From: Theropithecus gelada
Lineage: Eukaryota > Chordata > Mammalia > Primates > Cercopithecidae
Direction: 5' to 3'
Length of the DNA stretch: 64,000 nucleotides
NCBI RefSeq assembly: GCF_003255815.1
Contig: NC_037674.1
Location: forward strand, 19,985,537 to 20,049,536
The translations under genes and the position numbers were made by a program. The notes beneath the pieces are model-generated. The model had not been told where the DNA came from and did not search any database. It saw only the letters and a list, made by a program, of their open reading frames with translations. Below, one piece after another: positions 53,401 to 60,516 of the stretch (positions are counted from its first letter, which is position 1; every line of letters starts with the position of its first letter).

Positions 53401-56400
53401 GGGTGACTACAGCTTGGCTGACACCCTACACTAAGGATCACAACTCCTGTCAGGCAGCTCTCTTGGTCTCAGTGACAGATCTTTGCCCCTTTAGGCCTTT
53501 TAGAAAGCATATATCCTACTACTCCCAAGGTTGTGAAGGTATTCACTTATAGTATTTTCCAAATTTTATACTTTCACATTTGACATTTAGGTGTTAACAT
53601 CTACCCAGAACTGATTTAATGTACAATATACGGTAGGGAGGGGAATCTAATTATATTTTTTCCCCATATAGCTATTCAGTTATTCCAGCCCCATTATCAA
53701 AAAGATGGTTCTTTCCCCACTCTTGTGCAGGACCACCTCTGTCATATGTAAAATGATCATACAGGTATAGGTCTGTTTCTATGCTCACACTTCTGATCTC
53801 TACCCCAGCACCAATACTCTCACTATCTTAACTGCTACAGCTTTAGAATAAGTTTTGATATCTGGCAGGGCAAGTTCTTTTTCAGGGCTCTTCTTGACCC
53901 TCTAATTTATTTTTGTTGTTGTTTTTTTTGAGATGGAGTCTCACTCTGTCTCCCAGGCTGGATGGAGTTCAGTGGCTTGATCTTGGCTCACTGCAACCCC
54001 CACCTTCTGAGTTCAAGTGATCCTCCTGCCTCAGCCTTCCGAGTAGCTGGGATTACAAGCAAGTGCCACCATGCCCAGCTCATTTTTGTATTTTCAGTAG
54101 AGACGAGGTTTCATTATGTTGTTCACGCTGGTCTCAAACTCCTGACCTCAAGTTATCTGCCTGCCTCAGCCTCCCAAAGTGCTGGGATTACAGATGTGAG
54201 CCACCACGCCCAGCAGACCCTCTAATTTCTATATAAATATTTACAATCAGCATGTCATAATCCACACACACATACAAAAAAAAAAAAAAACAGCTGGGAT
54301 TTTTACTGAGATTGCACTATATTTAAAGATCAACTTGGTAGCAGGCTTGTCTTTCTCCAAATCTAAAGAGAATGCTCACAGTGTTTCACTAGTAAGTATG
54401 ATGTTGGCTAAAAGGATTTTTCTAGATACTCCTTTTCAGTTAAGGGAGTTTAGGCCAGGCGCGATGGCTCACGCCTGTAATCCCAGCACTTTGGGAGGCT
54501 AAGGCAGGTGGATCACGAGGTCAGGAGATCAAGACCAACCTGGCTAACACGGTGAAACCTCGTCTCTACTAAAAATACAAAAAAAAAAAAAAAATTAGCT
54601 AGGTGTGGTGGCAGGTGCCTGTAGTCCCAGCTACTGAGGAGGCTGAGGCAGGAGAATGAGGTGAACCTGGGAGGCGGAGCTTGCAGTGAGCCGAGACAGT
54701 GCCACTGCACTCCATCTTGGGTGACAGAATGAGACTCTGTCTCAAAAAAAAAAAAAAAAAAAATTAAAAAAAACCCCAAAAAAACAAAAAACGCTGGGCG
54801 CGGTGGCTCACGCCTGTAATCCTAGCACTTTGGGAGGCCAAGGCAGGCGAATCACAAGGTCAGGAAATTGAGACCATCCTGGCTAACACGGTGAAACCCT
54901 GTCTCTACTAAAAATATAAAAAGAAATTAGCTAGGCGTGGTGGTGGGCGCCTGTAGTCCCAGCTACTCAGGAGGCTAAGGCATGACAATGGCATGAACCC
55001 GGAAGGCGGAGCTTGCAGTGAGCCAGGATCATGCCACTGCACTCCAGTTTGAGCGACACAGCAAGACTCCATCTCAAAAAAAAAAAAACAAACCAATTAA
55101 GTTAAGGGAGTTTGTATCTATGCTTAGTTTGCCAATAGTTTTGGTGGTAAATAGGCTGAATTTTTATCAAATGCTTTTCTGTATCTAATAGGGTGGTATG
55201 ATTTTTCTTCTTTAATCTGGTGGCATAGAGTTCATTAATTTACTAATTTCATAATTCTAAAACCATATATACATTAATTTAAAAACCAAATGCCAAGCAA
55301 AATATTAGGTAAGCTGACAAGTTCTATAATATTTACTAGTAGTAAATAAGAGCATTTAGTGCAATGGAGAGAAGAATGAATAGAAAATCAGGGACTGGCT
55401 GGGCACAGTGGCTCACGCCTGTAATCCCAGCACTTTGGGAGGCGGAGGTGGGCGGATCACGAGGTCAGGAGATGGAGACCATCCTGGCTAACATGGTGAA
55501 ACCTTGTCTCTACTAAAAAAAAAAAAAAAAAAAAAAAAAGGAAAGAAAATCAGGGGCTAAGGGATTTAAATCTGTAACTAACTGGCTTGTGCAAAGCACT
55601 TAACGTCCCTGGATCTGACTCTCCACATCTTTAAGTTGGGGAGGAAAATACAGCTGCAAGTATACCACAGTAAGTATAAATAGAAAATAATACATAAAAA
55701 TGTTTAAGAAACTTAACATACATGTTATTAGCTTTCTTTATACTATTTCAACAGGTTAGAAAGATAGATTAAATGGAGCCATATGAAATTGTTGATATTC
55801 AGCCATTTTTGACCCACAGAAATGGCAAGTTCATATGGTTCAATTTAACAGGTTTTTCTAAATGAATTGAAGTTTAAAATCTTTGTATCACTTCAAGAGC
55901 TACTTCCCCTCACTATTTCTTTTTTTTTTTTTTTTTTTTTGAGACGGAGTCTTGCTCTGTTGCCCAGGCTGGAGTGCAGTGGCGCAATCTCGGCTCACTG
56001 CAAGCTCCACCTCCCGGGTTCACGCCATTCTCCTGCCTCAGCCTCCCGAGTAGCTGGGACTACAGGTGCCCGCCGCTGCGCCCGGCTAATTTTTTCTATT
56101 TTTAGTAGAGACGGGGTTTCACCATGGTCTCGATCTCCTGACCTTGTGATCCACCCGCCTCGGCCTCCCAAAGTGCTGGGATTACAGGCGTGAGCCACCG
56201 CGCCCGGCCTCCCCCTCACTATTTCTTAATTCAGCAGTTCTCTTACTTCAAGAACATGCACAGCACACACGTAGCAATACGAAGCACAGGAGACAGGATA
56301 CTAAGATATCCCCTTCTCAGCTCTTGTCACTTGTTCCTTATAGCCCTACTGAAAACTGAACATTTCTATACCAAAGTGCATAAAATGTTTTGGGAGGAAC

Positions 56401-59400
56401 CTGCGTCTAGAACTTAAGAGCTTATTTACTACCCACATGACGTAAAATGCCTGTGTTCTTTTTTTTTGAGATGGAGTCTCGCTCTGTCGCCCAGGCTGGA
56501 GTGCAATGGCGCGATCTCGGCTCACTGCAACCTCAGCCTCCCAAGTAGCTGAGATTACCTGGCATTATGCCTGGCTAATTTTTGTATTTTTGTAGAGACA
56601 GGGTTTTGGCCAGACTTCTCTTGAACTCCTAACCTCAGGTGATCTGCCCGCCTTGGTCTCCCAAATTGCTGGGATTACAGGCATGAGCCATCGCGCCTGG
56701 CCAAATGAATATGATTTTAAAACTTCACTGTTAAGATGATGCCCTTTAAATTTTATAGTAATATGAAACAGCACTGCATTGGATTTTTGGCATTTTCAAA
56801 GGAAAAGCTACACCATTATTTTTTCTTGCTCTTCCCTTGTACTCTTCCCACTGGGGATTAGTTCAACAGTTACAATACCTGGCCAGCTTATCTAAAATTT
56901 CATTCCTCATGTAGTTGTTACAGGAAGTATTCTGGTTAATAACATCAATAGTCAGAAGGGGCCATTTGTTCTGCTGAAATGAAGCATAACCACGCTGGGT
57001 TTGAAATTCTCCAATCCATAAGATAATGTTTAACCAATCATGGCGAGCTGTGAGGTATCTCCAGAGGGCTTCAGGGGAATATGATTTGTATTCTACATGA
57101 AGAACAAAACACATTTTAAAACATAATTATGTTTATTGACATGTAACTCAACACTAAATTACTGAGCAAATGTAACAATCTGGACATAGCTATTTATACA
57201 ATATGTTAATTATTCAGTTTCTTTTATTATTTTATATAAAATCCTCTGTTTCTTTTACTATTTTCTTTTTTTTTTTTGAGACAGGGTCTCGCTGTGTTGC
57301 CCAGGCTGGAGTGCAGTGGTGCACTCATGGCAGCCTCGACCTCCTGGGCTCAAGCGGTACTCCTACTTCAGCTGCCCAAGTAGCAGGGACTGCAGGAATG
57401 TGCCATCATGACTAGGTAATTTTTTCTTTTTTTTTTTTCCGAGACAGAGTCTCGCTCTGTTGCCCAGGCTGGGGTGCAGTGATGAGATCTCGGTTCACTG
57501 CAACCTCCGCCTCTCAGGTTCAAGTGATTCTCCTGCCTCAGCCTCCCAAGTAGCTGGGATTACAGGCATGCACCACCACACCCAGCTAATTGTTGTATTT
57601 TTAGTAGAAGCAGGGTTTCACAATGTTGGCCAAGCTGGTCTTGAACTCCTGACCTTAGGTGATTCGCCTGCCTCAGCCTCTCAAAGTGCTGGCATTATAG
57701 GCGTCAGCCACCACGCCTGGCTGCCCAGGTAATTTAAAAAATATATATTCTGTAGAGATGGGGGTCTCACTATGTTGCTAGGCTGGTCTTGAACTCCTGG
57801 CCTCAAGCAATCTTCTCACCTCGGCTTCCCAAAGTGCTGGGATTACAGGTGTGAGCCATCGTGCCTGGCCGCGCTGTTCATTTTAAAATCAGTATTACAG
57901 CCAAAGAGCTAGATGTAGCTTCTAATTACTATGGTGGTTAAAATGAAACTTACGTATTAGCTGTACATTTCACTTACCTGTTCAACCCTCTTTTTCCCTT
58001 CTCTTTCCCTTAATATAAATAAAAACTTTATTTCAGAAGGGTAAGGATGAAAAGAAAAAAAATAATAAACAAAAACTTCAGCTATAATAGTAAGCCAGAA
58101 TTTTACTCTCTGAATTGCTACTGTTTACCACAGTTATGCCCCAGATCCCCTATATTATGGCACAGATTCCCAGTTTACACAAGACACTCAGACTATTTGC
58201 AAAAACAAAGATTGTCACTTTGAAGCTGGAATGAAAACTCAACCTTGAAATCTCAATTAACTATTTTTTTTTTCTTTTATTAGCACATTATAAATCCCTC
58301 CCAGAAACTCTGGGATAAGAAAGAGGTCTTAATGCAATGATTTGCATTTTAAAAAACCTGAATATTATTTACCAAAAGGAATTCTAAAATTGAGACACAT
58401 CAAAATATTCAAATACCAATACCCAATTTAATCCTCATTCAGTATGTTCATATTTCAGACTCTCTCACACTTGCCTTCTGGACTTATCCTGGGGAGAATG
58501 ATGGATTCCTGTGTTAGTTGATCCCACCACAGAGCCCAATTTAACACAATTCTATGGTTCTGTTTGTTAAATTCATCTTTACAATCATATTTCAGGAATG
58601 AGTCCAAAACGGATTTGTGCTTGAAAAAATCTTGTTCCTTTATCCAATACCTAAAAACAGTGATATAAATTGTTTTTTAATTTTGGAGAAAAAGACATCA
58701 TTCCTTTTTTATCTGCTCAAGAACATCTACTCTTTTGGAGAACACATAATTCTGATTATGCAAATATTAAAATGACAGAAAACTCTTGAGACCCTTCTGT
58801 CTGATACAAGTTTTATCTCCATGGAGAATGCAGGCTCAGTTCCACATAAGAATCTTGTGCTCACTAACAATTATAAACTAAATACTATCTACAGTATTCT
58901 AATATTATCAAAAGGAGACTAATGAGACTACCTGGGAAATGACTGGATTTGCATATTTTCTTGGAAATGTCCCAAATAAAGCTTCTCAACTTGATGCACG
59001 AAGTCTATAGTTCTTTTCTCTTTTTCAGAAAAATAATTTTTTTCTTTTAAAATTTCAACCTTGAATAAAAAGCAGTGACTTTACAAAAATCAAGCACATT
59101 TGCAAAAAATGTCATGACATTATCAAAGAAGATAGTGCTGAGAATTAAAGATTAGAAAAAAAGTAATGAGATAATATGCCATTCAAGAATTATATTTTGA
59201 ACATTTGAGTCAATGTATATTAAACACAAATTTTCTTTTGCCACAAATGTAAAATAGTCACTTAAGAAAGATGAAGGGGAAAAAAAAGATGAAGGGGAAA
59301 AAAAAGATGAAGGGGTTGTCACACTTTTACTTATTAGATATTAGTTGAACATTAAAATTACTTAAAGTTTTTCTTCCAAGGTTTTCTTCCAAGGTTTTCA

Positions 59401-60483
59401 CCCAGGCTTTCTAGAAAATGTATACTACATAGTCTCACCTTTACCTACCAAAAAGTCACGTATATTTTTATCAGTTGTGTAGAAGCATATCTTGAGCAAT
59501 TGGCCTTTTACATCAAACCCCTAAAATAAACATAGAAAACCAAAAAAAGTTACATTTTGTAATGGAACTATTTTGAACATTAAAAAATGTATTAGATACA
59601 GAAACACCCTATTATAAACATCTATCTTGTTAGAATTCCATAGCTTTCCAAAGACCTTTCTGCTCTTTCAAACATTCATTTTCCTAATTTTTTTTTTTCT
59701 TTTTGAGACAGTCTCACTGTGCTGCCCAGGCTGGAGTACAGTGGTGTGATCACAGATCACTGCAGCCTCGACCCCCAGGCTCAAAGTGATCCTACCAACT
59801 CAGCCTCCCAAGTAGCTGGGGCTACAGGTGTGCGCCACCATGCCTGGCTAATTTTTGTATTTTTTGTAGAGATGGGATTTCTTCATGTTGCCCAGACTGG
59901 TCTTGAACTCCTGGGCTCAAGTGATCCTCCTGCCTCAGCATCCCAAGGTGCTAGGATAACAGGCGTGAGCCACCCTGCCTGGCCCTCCTACATTTATTAT
60001 ATGTATTTACTGCCTATCCCTAAAGTCCTTAAGCATTTTGTCAGAGCAAAGGCAGCACACAGAACAATTTAAGGCAATGCTAGGTTACGACAGGACCAAA
60101 ATGACAGCAATCTGGTATGTTGATTCAAGTGGAAACAATGATCAATGCAAACAACATCCCTCTTACATAGTTCCACTCCTCTGCACCTCCTGAAAGTTAC
60201 CATGGGCAAGACCCCAACTATGCAGATTAGGGCTAGATCTCAGCTTAGCCTAAAAGCCTTACTTCTAGGACTTCCCCTTCTCATGTGAAGTAAAACCATA
60301 GAGCAAAAAGTCCAGCAAAGGCATAATTTACTAGAAAGTTCAAGTGGAGATGTAAGGGGTCGCATGAACAATACAGAATGTCCTCCCACAAATAATGAGC
60401 TCTTATGCATGCTTCAACATGTGTGAAGTCTTCTATGAGAAACACTATCTCCTCCTAATCAAAGTGCCAGGTCTAACAGAGTA

Positions 60484-60516
<33 letters not shown>

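Larger units (their letters stand above)
53500..55215 (-). repeat. L1M ORF2 fragment holding three Alus
   Basis: Antisense L1: ccccattatcaaaaagatggttctttcccc, acagctttagaataagttttgat, tatgatgttggctaaaagg, then ctatgcttagtttgccaatag and atgcttttctgtatctaatagg after the Alus. Confidence 0.85.

Noticed and set aside
53156..53434. Plus-strand frames of 71-92 codons in intron 15 as a novel gene
   Set aside because: They cover an L1-like edge and unrecognised intron; no splice structure, promoter or codon signal could be supported.
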